Shown one piece after another: positions 1-5,728 of a stretch of 6,202 nt of DNA. The notes beneath the pieces were generated by a model, which did no database searches, had not been told where the DNA came from, and saw only the letters and a list, made by a program, of their open reading frames with translations. This DNA comes from Spirochaetota bacterium (lineage in GTDB: Bacteria; Spirochaetota; UBA4802; UBA5550): NCBI GenBank assembly GCA_022704585.1, contig JAKJGD010000140.1:1-6202 (forward strand), read 5' to 3'. A program made the position numbers and the translations under genes. The number at the start of each line of letters is the position of its first letter. Within the stretch, counting starts at the first letter, position 1.

Positions 1-413
1 TGACCGAGCTAGCACGCCGGTACATCGCCGAGAGCGGGCTTGCAAACCGCATCGGTACGAAGAGCGGCGACTACAACAGGGACGAATTCGGGACCGGCTA
101 TGACCTGGTGTTCATGTCGGCGATCGTGCACATCAACTCGCCCGCAGAGAACCGGGCGCTTGTCGGCCGGGCCTTCCGCGCCCTGAACCCGGGCGGCAGG
201 ATCGTGATACAGGACCATATCATGGAGGAGGACCGGACCGCGCCGGCGCGCGGCGCGCTTTTCTCCCTCAACATGCTGGTTAACACGGACGGCGGCGATA
301 CCTATACCGAGCGGGAGATGTTCGACTGGCTGGCCGGGGCCGGATGCGTGGAGATCGAAAGGATCGCTACGGGCATGGAAAACGACCTGATGTCAGGGAG
401 GAAGCCGCGCTGA
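1..413 (+). CDS. SAM-dependent O-methyltransferase, C-terminal part (5' end outside window)
   Basis: The frame is open from base 3 to the TGA at 411-413, giving 136 visible residues; the true start lies left of the window. The visible part is the second half of a class I Rossmann methyltransferase fold. It has an SGDY-like turn (residues about 21-24), then YDLVFMSAIVHI, a beta strand and helix that usually follow the SAM pocket. Next is LNPGGRIVIQD, the typical post-motif strand. The end carries LNMLVNT, the GDTYTE segment and a closing SGRKPR. This ending is typical of the plant/bacterial O-methyltransferase group (Methyltransf_2, annotated acetylserotonin- or hydroxyindole-O-methyltransferase-like), in which an N-terminal winged-helix dimerisation domain precedes the catalytic domain; that domain is not visible here. 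The methyl acceptor cannot be told from the fragment. It probably shares a transcript with the rhomboid gene that starts 18 bases after its stop. Confidence 0.82.
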   Translation, partial: TELARRYIAESGLANRIGTKSGDYNRDEFGTGYDLVFMSAIVHINSPAENRALVGRAFRALNPGGRIVIQDHIMEEDRTAPARGALFSLNMLVNTDGGDTYTEREMFDWLAGAGCVEIERIATGMENDLMSGRKPR

Positions 414-431
414 CGCTCCCGCGCCGCGGCC

Positions 432-1088
432 ATGCGTGAAATGAGTATGTCAATTGCAACCATAGTGATCATCGGAGCAACCTTCATTGTTTCAATAATG
501 GGGTTCGGCAACAGGAGACTGGTGGAGAGGTGCCTCTTCTCGGTCGGGGCGGTTATACGGAACAAAGAGCTGTACCGGCTCATCACCTCCCAGTTTATTC
601 ATGCCGGGTGGGGCCATCTCATCTTCAACATGATAAGCCTGTATTCGTTCGGCGCGATCGTGGAGCGGCAATTCGGGCCGCTCTTTCTCGCGGCCCTCTA
701 CTTCTGCGGCGCACTGTGCGGCGACCTCGTCGCCCTCGCCATAAAAAGAAAGAATCCGGGATACGCCGCGGTTGGCGCGTCCGGGGCGGTGTGCGCGGTT
801 ATATTTGCCTCGATCTTCCTGCTCCCGGGCGGGAGCATCTACATTATGCCGATCCCGGTGCCCATACCCTCATGGGCCTATGCCATAATCTTCATGGCAG
901 TGTCGCTCTACGGGATGGGAAGCGCGAACTCGATGATCGGGCACGAGGCGCATGTCGGAGGGGCGCTGGCGGGTATCGCCTGGGCGGTGATCTCGGATCC
1001 GTCGGTCCTGGCACGCGATTATCTGTTGCTCGCTGCCCTTACCGTGCCGGTAATCATCCTGCTCATCTACTATACCAGGCGGGCATGA
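432..1088 (+). CDS. Rhomboid family intramembrane serine protease
   Basis: This is a 218-residue polytopic membrane protein with the rhomboid signature. Residues 57-67 (HAGWGHLIFNM) match the conserved HxxxxHLxxNM segment of helix 2, with His62 and Asn66 at the oxyanion positions. GASG at 115-118 supplies the catalytic nucleophile Ser117. HEAHVGG at 171-177 supplies the catalytic base, most likely His174, so the Ser-His dyad is intact. Hydrophobic segments lie near 8-25, 62-78, 82-103, 112-131, 148-162, 172-188 and 196-215. This is a six-helix core plus a seventh C-terminal helix, ending in a short basic tail (YYTRRA). Rhomboids cut transmembrane substrates within the bilayer; the substrate here is unknown. 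The start is uncertain: ATGs at 432, 441 and 447 are all in frame and none has a clear Shine-Dalgarno. The 18-base gap after the methyltransferase suggests co-transcription. Its last 19 bases overlap the convergent kinase gene. Confidence 0.93.
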   Translation: MREMSMSIATIVIIGATFIVSIMGFGNRRLVERCLFSVGAVIRNKELYRLITSQFIHAGWGHLIFNMISLYSFGAIVERQFGPLFLAALYFCGALCGDLVALAIKRKNPGYAAVGASGAVCAVIFASIFLLPGGSIYIMPIPVPIPSWAYAIIFMAVSLYGMGSANSMIGHEAHVGGALAGIAWAVISDPSVLARDYLLLAALTVPVIILLIYYTRRA

Positions 1089-2356
1089 CCGGAGGCCGCG
1101 GCGGGAAAGGAGATGTCCCACGTCGTGCCGCCCTCGCGTTCGACGCGGCAGGTGCCGCGGATCTGCCGCGTCAGGAGGCCGACGAGCTGGAATCCCAGCG
1201 TCTCCGTCTTCTCGATATCGATGCCGGCGGGGAGTCCCGGTCCGTTGTCGCTTATCCGCAGGGAGATCATCCCCCCGTCGTTCCGCAGCGTTATGGCGAG
1301 CCGGTTAGGCGCCCCTTCGTCGTTGAACGCGTATTTCAGCGCGTTGGTGATGAGCTCGTTGACGATCAGGCCGCAGGGTATGGCCTGGTCGATGCCGAGC
1401 TGTGTTTCCTCGGCGTCGATGACCAGCCCTGGCCTGTCCCCGGAAAAAGAATTCGTTTGAAAGAGGTCTTCGGCGATGGTTTTAATATACGATGAAAAAT
1501 CGATCTGCGAAAGGTTGTCCGACTGGTAAAGCTTTTCATGCACGATAGCCATGGCCCGGATGCGGTTCGCCGAATCGTCGAACCGCTTCAGCATTTCCGG
1601 GTCTATGATGCTCCTGGTCTGCAAGTTCAGCAGGCTCATTATGACCTGGAAATTGTTTTTCACGCGATGATGTATCTCTTTCAGTAATATCTCTTTTTCC
1701 CGTACCGACGCGGTGAGCTTTTCTTCGGCCCGCTTGCGCTCGTCAAGGTCTCTTTGCGCTCGTTCCAGCGCCCGCTGGTTGATGTTATAAAGAAAAAACG
1801 CGGTTATCGAAACAAAGGAGAGGGCGACGGTATTGTCCGCGAGAAAGTCGATCAGCGCATGGTCGGGGATCCGCAGCTGCTCCCGGAAATAGAAGCATAA
1901 CAGGAAGAGCAGAAGGATGTTCGCTCCCCCGTATGCCAGGATCGTTATCGGCCTGCGGATGATGACCATGGGCGTCAGGGTCATCAGACCGATGATGAAC
2001 GCGATGGTGTCAAGCCGGGTCATTGCCGATGACCGGTCCAAAAACATGACGGTCCAGATGGACAGGAAGAGGATCACGAGGATCAGGTGGACCGATGCCA
2101 CGAAGTAGCCCCTGATAAGGAGGACAAGGATGCCCGAAACCAGGAAAAACATGATTATCTGCGGCAGGAGGATGGGAAGATTTATCCGGTTCCCGAAGTC
2201 GGGATTGTTGAAGTGGGCGTAGGCGCTGTATGAAGCAACGACGGGAATGATCCCGAGAATGATCAGGCACAGAATGAACAGGAGCCTGGCCTTCATCTGG
2301 AGCACCACGTCAGCCGTTTCATAGTGTTTCAATAATCTGTCAAGGAGCTTATGCAT
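1070..2356 (-). CDS. Membrane sensor histidine kinase, HisKA_2/HATPase_c, without PAS
   Basis: This 428-residue sensor kinase should autophosphorylate on His and pass phosphate to a response regulator. The N-terminus (1-22) is cytoplasmic and charged. Six hydrophobic helices follow, near 24-46, 60-81, 86-106, 117-136, 138-157 and 173-191. A short charged coiled coil (194-222) leads into the HisKA_2 dimerisation domain, with EIHHRVKNN at 227-235; the phospho-acceptor is His229 or, by analogy with HWE kinases, His230. The ATPase domain shows an N-box (NELITNALKYAF, 333-344), a G1 box (SDNGPG, 369-374) and a G2-like TLGFQLV (386-392). No PAS or receiver domain is present, so sensing must come from the membrane part, which I do not recognise as a named domain. 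The ATG at 2356 was chosen over an in-frame TTG at 2443 because TAAGG sits 5 bases upstream and the protein then begins just before its first helix. It lies 90 bases downstream of the larger kinase with no terminator between, so co-transcription is likely. Confidence 0.92.
   Translation of the reverse strand: MHKLLDRLLKHYETADVVLQMKARLLFILCLIILGIIPVVASYSAYAHFNNPDFGNRINLPILLPQIIMFFLVSGILVLLIRGYFVASVHLILVILFLSIWTVMFLDRSSAMTRLDTIAFIIGLMTLTPMVIIRRPITILAYGGANILLLFLLCFYFREQLRIPDHALIDFLADNTVALSFVSITAFFLYNINQRALERAQRDLDERKRAEEKLTASVREKEILLKEIHHRVKNNFQVIMSLLNLQTRSIIDPEMLKRFDDSANRIRAMAIVHEKLYQSDNLSQIDFSSYIKTIAEDLFQTNSFSGDRPGLVIDAEETQLGIDQAIPCGLIVNELITNALKYAFNDEGAPNRLAITLRNDGGMISLRISDNGPGLPAGIDIEKTETLGFQLVGLLTRQIRGTCRVEREGGTTWDISFPAAASGHARLV
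1100..1696 (-). repeat. Kinase-core duplication, copy A
   Basis: This is the part of the smaller kinase gene (residues 221-419) that is paralogous to copy B at 2483-3082. By hand alignment the proteins are about 75 percent identical over roughly 197 positions with one single-residue gap. The DNA is also close. A 38-base run at 1626-1663 is identical to 3012-3049, and a 29-base run at 1151-1179 is identical to 2534-2562. The offset between copies is 1386 bases at the H- and N-boxes and 1383 bases at the C-terminal end, which fits one 3-base indel. Confidence 0.88.
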
Positions 2357-2374
2357 ATTGGCCTTACCCCTCTC
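2357..2374 (-). promoter_or_regulatory. Ribosome binding site fixing the start of the smaller kinase
   Basis: Reading leftwards, the sequence is GAGAGGGGTAAGGCCAAT followed directly by the ATG at 2356-2354. TAAGG with a 5-base spacer is a good Shine-Dalgarno, and GAGAGGGG just upstream adds purine-rich pairing potential. This supports initiation at 2356 rather than at the TTG 87 bases upstream, for which no comparable site was seen. Confidence 0.65.
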
Positions 2375-2446
2375 GCGAATGTGCAATCTTCCTGTTCCAG
2401 GGCGGACATGAGATCCGGACCCGGCGTGCCTGACCGGAAACAATCC

Positions 2447-4615
2447 TTACGAGGACTTTGCCTCTTTTTGAGAAATGATTCGAGCGGGAAAGACGATGGT
2501 CCAGGTGGTTCTGCCTTCCCGGTCAAGGCGTCGGGTGCCGCGGATCTGCCGCGTCAGGAGGCTGACAAGCTGGAGCCCGAGCGTCTGCGTCTTATCGATG
2601 TCAATGCCGGCCGGAAGCCCGGGACCGTTATCGCTCACCTGGATGGAGATGATGCCTGTCTCGTCCTTCCGGAGCCTGATGGTGAGCCGGTTGTCGGCCG
2701 TATCGTCAGTAAACGCGTATTTCAGCGCGTTGGTTATAAGCTCGTTGACGATCAGGCCGCAGGGTATAGCCTGGTCGATGCCGAGGGCCGCTTCCTCCGC
2801 GTCGATCACGATCTGCGGGCGCTTCCGTATGAGGGAGTAGGTGCCGGCAAGGTCTTCGGTGATCGTTTTCAGGTAGGAAGAGAAGTCGATCTCGGACAGG
2901 TCGCTCGACTGGTAGAGTTTTTCATGCACGAGCGCCATGGCCCGTATGCGATTTGAAGAATCGTCAAACTGTTTTAGTAATTCCGGGTCTGTCATGTTCC
3001 TGGATTGTAAATTCAGCAGGCTCATTATGACCTGGAAATTGTTTTTCACACGATGGTGTATCTCCCGGAGAAGCACTTCTTTTTCCTTGAGTGACGTTTT
3101 GACCAGCTCCTCGGCCCGCTTCCGCTCCGTTATGTCCCGGATTGTGGCCTGGAGGATGGTGGGTTCACCCTGCTCGACCCGCGACAGAAGGATGGTGCCC
3201 GGAAACTCGCTGCCATCCAGCCGCCGGAACTGCCATTCGGAGAAGTGCCACCCTTCTTTCAGCGCCATGTCGATGTGTTTCCGTATCTTTGCGACGGACG
3301 GTTCCCCGTCAGGCTGCAGTTCGGGCAACAGGTCCCAGGGGCCCAGTGTCGTGATCTCCACCGTGCCGGCACCGAACATCTTCAGGCCGGTCCTGTTGAT
3401 CCTGGCGAATCGCCATGACGGCGGCTCAAGGATGAGTATCGCGTCGCGGGAATCTTCAAAAAGCGAGCGGTAGCGCTCCTCGCTCTCGGCGAGGGCTTCC
3501 TGGGCCTGCCGGCGGTCGGTGATGTCCCTGAGCACTCCCTCTTCCTGGATGAACGCTCCTCCAGGATCGAACCGGGCGTGGGAGTGCACCTCGACCCAGT
3601 GGCTTTTCCCCATGCGGTCCAGTATGCGGTACTGGAGCCCGGCGGTGTATTCCCTGCGGTCCCGTATTGTGCTCAGAAATGCATCGTAGGGGATGTGCAG
3701 GTCATCCGGATGTATGATCTCCATGAAAGGCCGCCCCGTCACCTCCTCTTTGGTATAACCGAAAATTTTCAGCGACTCTTCGTTAACCGACAGGATCTCT
3801 CCCTTTTCGTTGATCGAGTAAACGATGTCCGGGATATTGTTCAACAGCGACCGGTAGCGCTCCTCGCTCTCCTGGAGCGCGTCCTGGACGCGGCGGCGCT
3901 CGGCGTTCTCCTTTTCGAGCATGAGGTTGGTCACGCCGAGCCTCTCTGCGTGCTCGGCGAGAAGGGCGGCCGTTTTGTCGGCTTCAGCGAGGGCCATGCG
4001 GTAGCGGCGGTCCAGGAACGAAAGCAGCACCGTCATGCCGATGAAAACGGCGGACAGGATGAAGAGTCGGTTGACGAACATGGCTTCAAGGGTGCGCGTC
4101 GGCAGGATAAATCCCATCAGGTGCGCCATACCGACCAGGAAATAGGCGGTGATAGACAGGATTGCCATGATCCAGGGCGCCACGCCTCCCTTGAGAAGCG
4201 CGGCCATAAGAATGGACAGGGCAAAGAAGGCCAGCGAAGGTGCTCCCTCGCCCCCGATGACGTAGCCATACACGCCGATCAGATACACCATCAGCGGCGG
4301 GAGGAATGCCGAAACCCGCCAGTGGCCCCGCAGGGAAATGATCCATCCGGCAATGAGGATTGTGCCCATCGAGAGCGCGATGAGAATCGAGTCCGCCGGG
4401 GTACGGCCGAAGATCCAGCCGAAAAAAAAGATTATGGAGAAAACAAGGGCTATGAGCCCAATGATGAAGCAGATTACCTTGGTAATGTATTCCCTGCGTG
4501 CATCGTCGATGTCGGCGGAGGCGGCCCGCGTCGCCTTTTTCCAGAAGGCGCCGGCCTGCTCGCGTATGCGTCCAGAAAGAGGCTGCGCCCGGGTGCCGAT
4601 CTTCGGTTTCCGCAT
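2447..4615 (-). CDS. Membrane sensor histidine kinase, six TM + PAS-PAS-HisKA_2-HATPase_c
   Basis: This is a 722-residue sensor kinase. A basic N-terminal tail (1-44) precedes six hydrophobic segments near 45-69, 75-95, 103-122, 127-142, 146-171 and 181-201. A coiled coil follows (about 205-256). PAS 1 covers about 252-370 (SLLNNIPDIVYSINEKGEI to VLRDITDRRQA). PAS 2 covers about 378-500 (SLFEDSRDAILILEP to TIRDITERKRA). The HisKA_2 domain carries REIHHRVKNN at 517-526, with His520/His521 as phospho-acceptor candidates. The ATPase domain has NELITNALKYAF at 624-635, SDNGPG at 661-666 and TLGLQLV at 678-684, so all ATP-binding boxes are intact. No receiver domain is fused. The start is forced: an in-frame TGA lies 6 bases upstream, and there is no other in-frame ATG, GTG or TTG before the first membrane helix. 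The signal is unknown; PAS domains could bind a small ligand or cofactor. The membrane domain is not one I can name. Confidence 0.94.
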   Translation of the reverse strand: MRKPKIGTRAQPLSGRIREQAGAFWKKATRAASADIDDARREYITKVICFIIGLIALVFSIIFFFGWIFGRTPADSILIALSMGTILIAGWIISLRGHWRVSAFLPPLMVYLIGVYGYVIGGEGAPSLAFFALSILMAALLKGGVAPWIMAILSITAYFLVGMAHLMGFILPTRTLEAMFVNRLFILSAVFIGMTVLLSFLDRRYRMALAEADKTAALLAEHAERLGVTNLMLEKENAERRRVQDALQESEERYRSLLNNIPDIVYSINEKGEILSVNEESLKIFGYTKEEVTGRPFMEIIHPDDLHIPYDAFLSTIRDRREYTAGLQYRILDRMGKSHWVEVHSHARFDPGGAFIQEEGVLRDITDRRQAQEALAESEERYRSLFEDSRDAILILEPPSWRFARINRTGLKMFGAGTVEITTLGPWDLLPELQPDGEPSVAKIRKHIDMALKEGWHFSEWQFRRLDGSEFPGTILLSRVEQGEPTILQATIRDITERKRAEELVKTSLKEKEVLLREIHHRVKNNFQVIMSLLNLQSRNMTDPELLKQFDDSSNRIRAMALVHEKLYQSSDLSEIDFSSYLKTITEDLAGTYSLIRKRPQIVIDAEEAALGIDQAIPCGLIVNELITNALKYAFTDDTADNRLTIRLRKDETGIISIQVSDNGPGLPAGIDIDKTQTLGLQLVSLLTRQIRGTRRLDREGRTTWTIVFPARIISQKEAKSS
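2483..3082 (-). repeat. Kinase-core duplication, copy B
   Basis: This part of the larger kinase gene (residues 512-711) is paralogous to copy A at 1100-1696. Similarity begins at the KE-LL-EIHH segment and ends at the FPA just before each protein's unrelated short tail. The sequences before the shared segment (PAS domains here, membrane helices in the other gene) are not obviously alike. Duplication or homogenisation therefore appears confined to the catalytic module. Confidence 0.88.
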
Positions 4616-4650
4616 ACATCAATAATGCTACTATTAGACGTGAGTGTCAA
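4615..4650 (-). promoter_or_regulatory. Sigma70-type promoter of the larger kinase, predicted leaderless
   Basis: Reading leftwards, an exact TTGACA (4650-4645) is followed by a 17-base spacer and CATTAT (4627-4622), four of six matches to TATAAT. Placing the -10 box at -12 to -7 puts +1 at 4615, the A of the kinase ATG. No Shine-Dalgarno lies in the bases before the ATG (ATTATTGATGT). The hexamer and spacing are seen directly; promoter activity and the leaderless message are inferred. Confidence 0.6.
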
Positions 4651-4691
4651 GCAGATATGATCCGGACGGATGTTGGAAAACCACTGCGATG

Positions 4692-4716
4692 AAAAACGCG
4701 GCCTTGCGGGCCGCGT
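4692..4716 (-). terminator. Intrinsic terminator of the flagellar rod gene
   Basis: On the leftward transcript an 8-base-pair perfect stem ACGCGGCC/GGCCGCGT with a 5-base loop (CGCAA) runs straight into a T tract (the five A residues at 4692-4696 on the + strand). It begins 6 bases after the TAA of the rod gene. The T tract is on one side only, so it should work leftwards. It insulates the downstream kinase promoter from flagellar transcription. Confidence 0.88.
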
Positions 4717-4722
4717 ATTCGT

Positions 4723-5553
4723 TTACCGGGCGATGTCGCCGATGAGCCGGCCCAGCTCGGTGTCGTGCGTCTGCACCGCCTTCTGGTTGGCCTCGTAGCT
4801 GCGCTGGACCTCGATCATGTCCACCATCTCGCGGATCATGTTCACGTTCGATTTTTCCAGGAAGCCCTGTACTACCTTCATGTCTCCGACGGGAAGGGGA
4901 GGCCCGGAATACTCGGTCTCCTTCCAGAGCGAGTCGCCTTCCTTCTTGAGCTCGCGTATCTTTTCAAAATCGACGAGCTTGAGCCGGTCCAGCACCACGG
5001 GCTGGCTCCAGTCGTTGTTCGCCATGCTGACCATGTCGGTCGGGTTGAAGGCGGCGTTGATGATGACCTCGCCCCGCTCGTTCACGATGAAGTTATTCTG
5101 CTGTACGCGGATGATGCCGTTCTCGCCCACGACCGGGTAGCCGTTGTGGGTCATCAGGATGCCGTCCTGGTTGATGGTGAAGGCGCCGTTGCGGGTGTAG
5201 CGCTCCCCGCGCTCCGTCTGGACCGTCATGAAGCCGCGGCCGTCCAGGGCCAGGTCGAAGCTGTTCTCCGTGCGCATGAGCGCGCCCTGGTCGAAGTCGG
5301 TGTACACCTCGTTCACCTCGACCCCCGTGCCGAGCTTGCCCACCAGGGGCATTGTGTCGTAGGAGCCGGCGGGCGTCACCCCCAGGCCGTTGTCGTGCTC
5401 GCGGCGGATCAGCATGTCCGGGAACGCCTTGAACACCGCCAGGTCCTTCTTGAAGCCCGTCTTGTCGACGTTGGCCAGGTTGTTGGCCACCACGTCCATG
5501 CGCGCCTGCTGGGCGATCATGCCGCTTGCGCCGGTATATATGCCGCGAATCAT
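4723..5553 (-). CDS. flgF: Flagellar basal-body rod protein, FlgF/FlhO type
   Basis: This 276-residue axial protein of the flagellar rod is exported through the flagellar type III apparatus and polymerises between the MS ring and the hook. The N-terminus (2-36) is the rod-protein domain, with YTGASGM and the [13 protein letters not shown] motif (23-35) shared by FlgB/C/F/G/E. The middle (about 80-160) holds the FlgE/F/G-like D1 region, including [15 protein letters not shown] and [13 protein letters not shown]. The C-terminus (about 228-272) carries [20 protein letters not shown] and [14 protein letters not shown], the paired helix of the family. No signal peptide is present, as expected. Length is slightly above E. 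coli FlgF (251) and FlgG (260). The pattern recalls spirochaetal FlhO/FlgF, normally paired with an adjacent flgG; here no flgG follows, and a terminator lies just past the stop. FlgG is the main alternative name. The start has AAAGGGGG 5 bases upstream. Confidence 0.9.
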   Translation of the reverse strand: MIRGIYTGASGMIAQQARMDVVANNLANVDKTGFKKDLAVFKAFPDMLIRREHDNGLGVTPAGSYDTMPLVGKLGTGVEVNEVYTDFDQGALMRTENSFDLALDGRGFMTVQTERGERYTRNGAFTINQDGILMTHNGYPVVGENGIIRVQQNNFIVNERGEVIINAAFNPTDMVSMANNDWSQPVVLDRLKLVDFEKIRELKKEGDSLWKETEYSGPPLPVGDMKVVQGFLEKSNVNMIREMVDMIEVQRSYEANQKAVQTHDTELGRLIGDIAR

Positions 5554-5558
5554 AGGTA

Positions 5559-5566
5559 CCCCCTTT
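5559..5566 (-). promoter_or_regulatory. Ribosome binding site of the rod gene
   Basis: AAAGGGGG on the leftward strand sits 5 bases before the ATG at 5553-5551. It is a strong Shine-Dalgarno and supports this start, which also places the conserved N-terminal rod motif at the usual distance from the first residue. Confidence 0.75.
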
Positions 5567-5577
5567 ATGTCGTATTT

Positions 5578-5601
5578 ATTATCGGCAGGGGGTAAAATTT
5601 A
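5578..5601 (-). promoter_or_regulatory. Candidate flagellar (sigma28-like) or sigma70 promoter of the rod gene
   Basis: On the leftward strand an exact GCCGATAA (5586-5579), the sigma28 -10 consensus, lies 25 bases before the ATG. TAAATTTT (5601-5594), seven of eight to TAAAGTTT, lies upstream, but the spacer is 7 bases instead of the usual 11. The same bases read as GATAAT (5583-5578), five of six to the sigma70 -10, with only a weak TTTATT 17 bases upstream. Either reading puts the transcription start near 5571-5573, giving a leader of about 20 bases that contains the Shine-Dalgarno. The position is convincing; which sigma factor acts is open. Confidence 0.5.
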
Positions 5602-5608
5602 ATAAATA

Positions 5609-5624
5609 ATTAATAGTTATTAAT
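5609..5624. repeat. AT-rich palindrome upstream of the rod promoter
   Basis: ATTAATA-GT-TATTAAT is a perfect inverted repeat with 7-base arms and a 2-base centre. It lies in a roughly 40-base A/T block (about 5592-5634) in otherwise GC-rich DNA. Its centre is around -45 relative to the predicted rod-gene transcription start. It could be an operator or an UP-like element, but low-complexity AT sequence gives such palindromes easily. Confidence 0.25.
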
Positions 5625-5643
5625 GAATAATGAAGGCCTGGAT

Positions 5644-5677
5644 AAAAAAAGCGGGGCGTTCGCGCCCCGCTTTTTTT
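5644..5677. terminator. Strong bidirectional intrinsic terminator
   Basis: Seven A, GCGGGGCG, TTCG loop, CGCCCCGC and seven T form a perfect inverted repeat with 15-base arms. On either strand the 8-base-pair GC stem is followed by seven T. Leftwards it would end the DUF819 transcript, whose stop codon is about 50 bases upstream. No rightward gene ends here, so its rightward use is only potential. A further CGCCCCGC copy lies at 5679-5686. Confidence 0.92.
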
Positions 5678-5728
5678 ACGCCCCGCCGTCCTTGATCCGA
5701 TCGATGTGCGTGCCCGGGGATGACATCC

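Noticed and set aside
530..1495. Rightward open frame of 321 codons
   Set aside because: It runs out of frame through the rhomboid gene and antisense through the kinase core, with an Arg/Gly-rich product lacking recognisable domains. The similar frame at 2351-2956 arises because the kinase core is duplicated.
2354..2443. TTG at 2443 as start of the smaller kinase
   Set aside because: It would add 29 residues with no domain and no clear Shine-Dalgarno. The ATG at 2356 has TAAGG at 5 bases and gives a natural N-terminus.
2357..2446. A separate promoter or terminator between the two kinase genes
   Set aside because: No hairpin with a T tract and no convincing -35/-10 pair was found in these 90 bases, so co-transcription is the simpler reading.
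1151..2562. Repeated GC-rich runs as a mobile element or recombination site
   Set aside because: The repeats fall at equivalent codons of two paralogous kinase genes and need no mobile-element explanation. No transposase or terminal inverted repeats were seen.
3578..4660. Long rightward open frame of 360 codons
   Set aside because: It lies wholly antisense to the well-supported large kinase. Its product is rich in Arg, His, Gly and Asp without any family motif, as expected for a shadow frame in GC-rich DNA.
4765..5595. Rightward open frame of 276 codons opposite flgF
   Set aside because: It has a His/Val/Leu/Ala-rich shadow composition and no motif; the opposite strand carries all the conserved rod-protein signatures.
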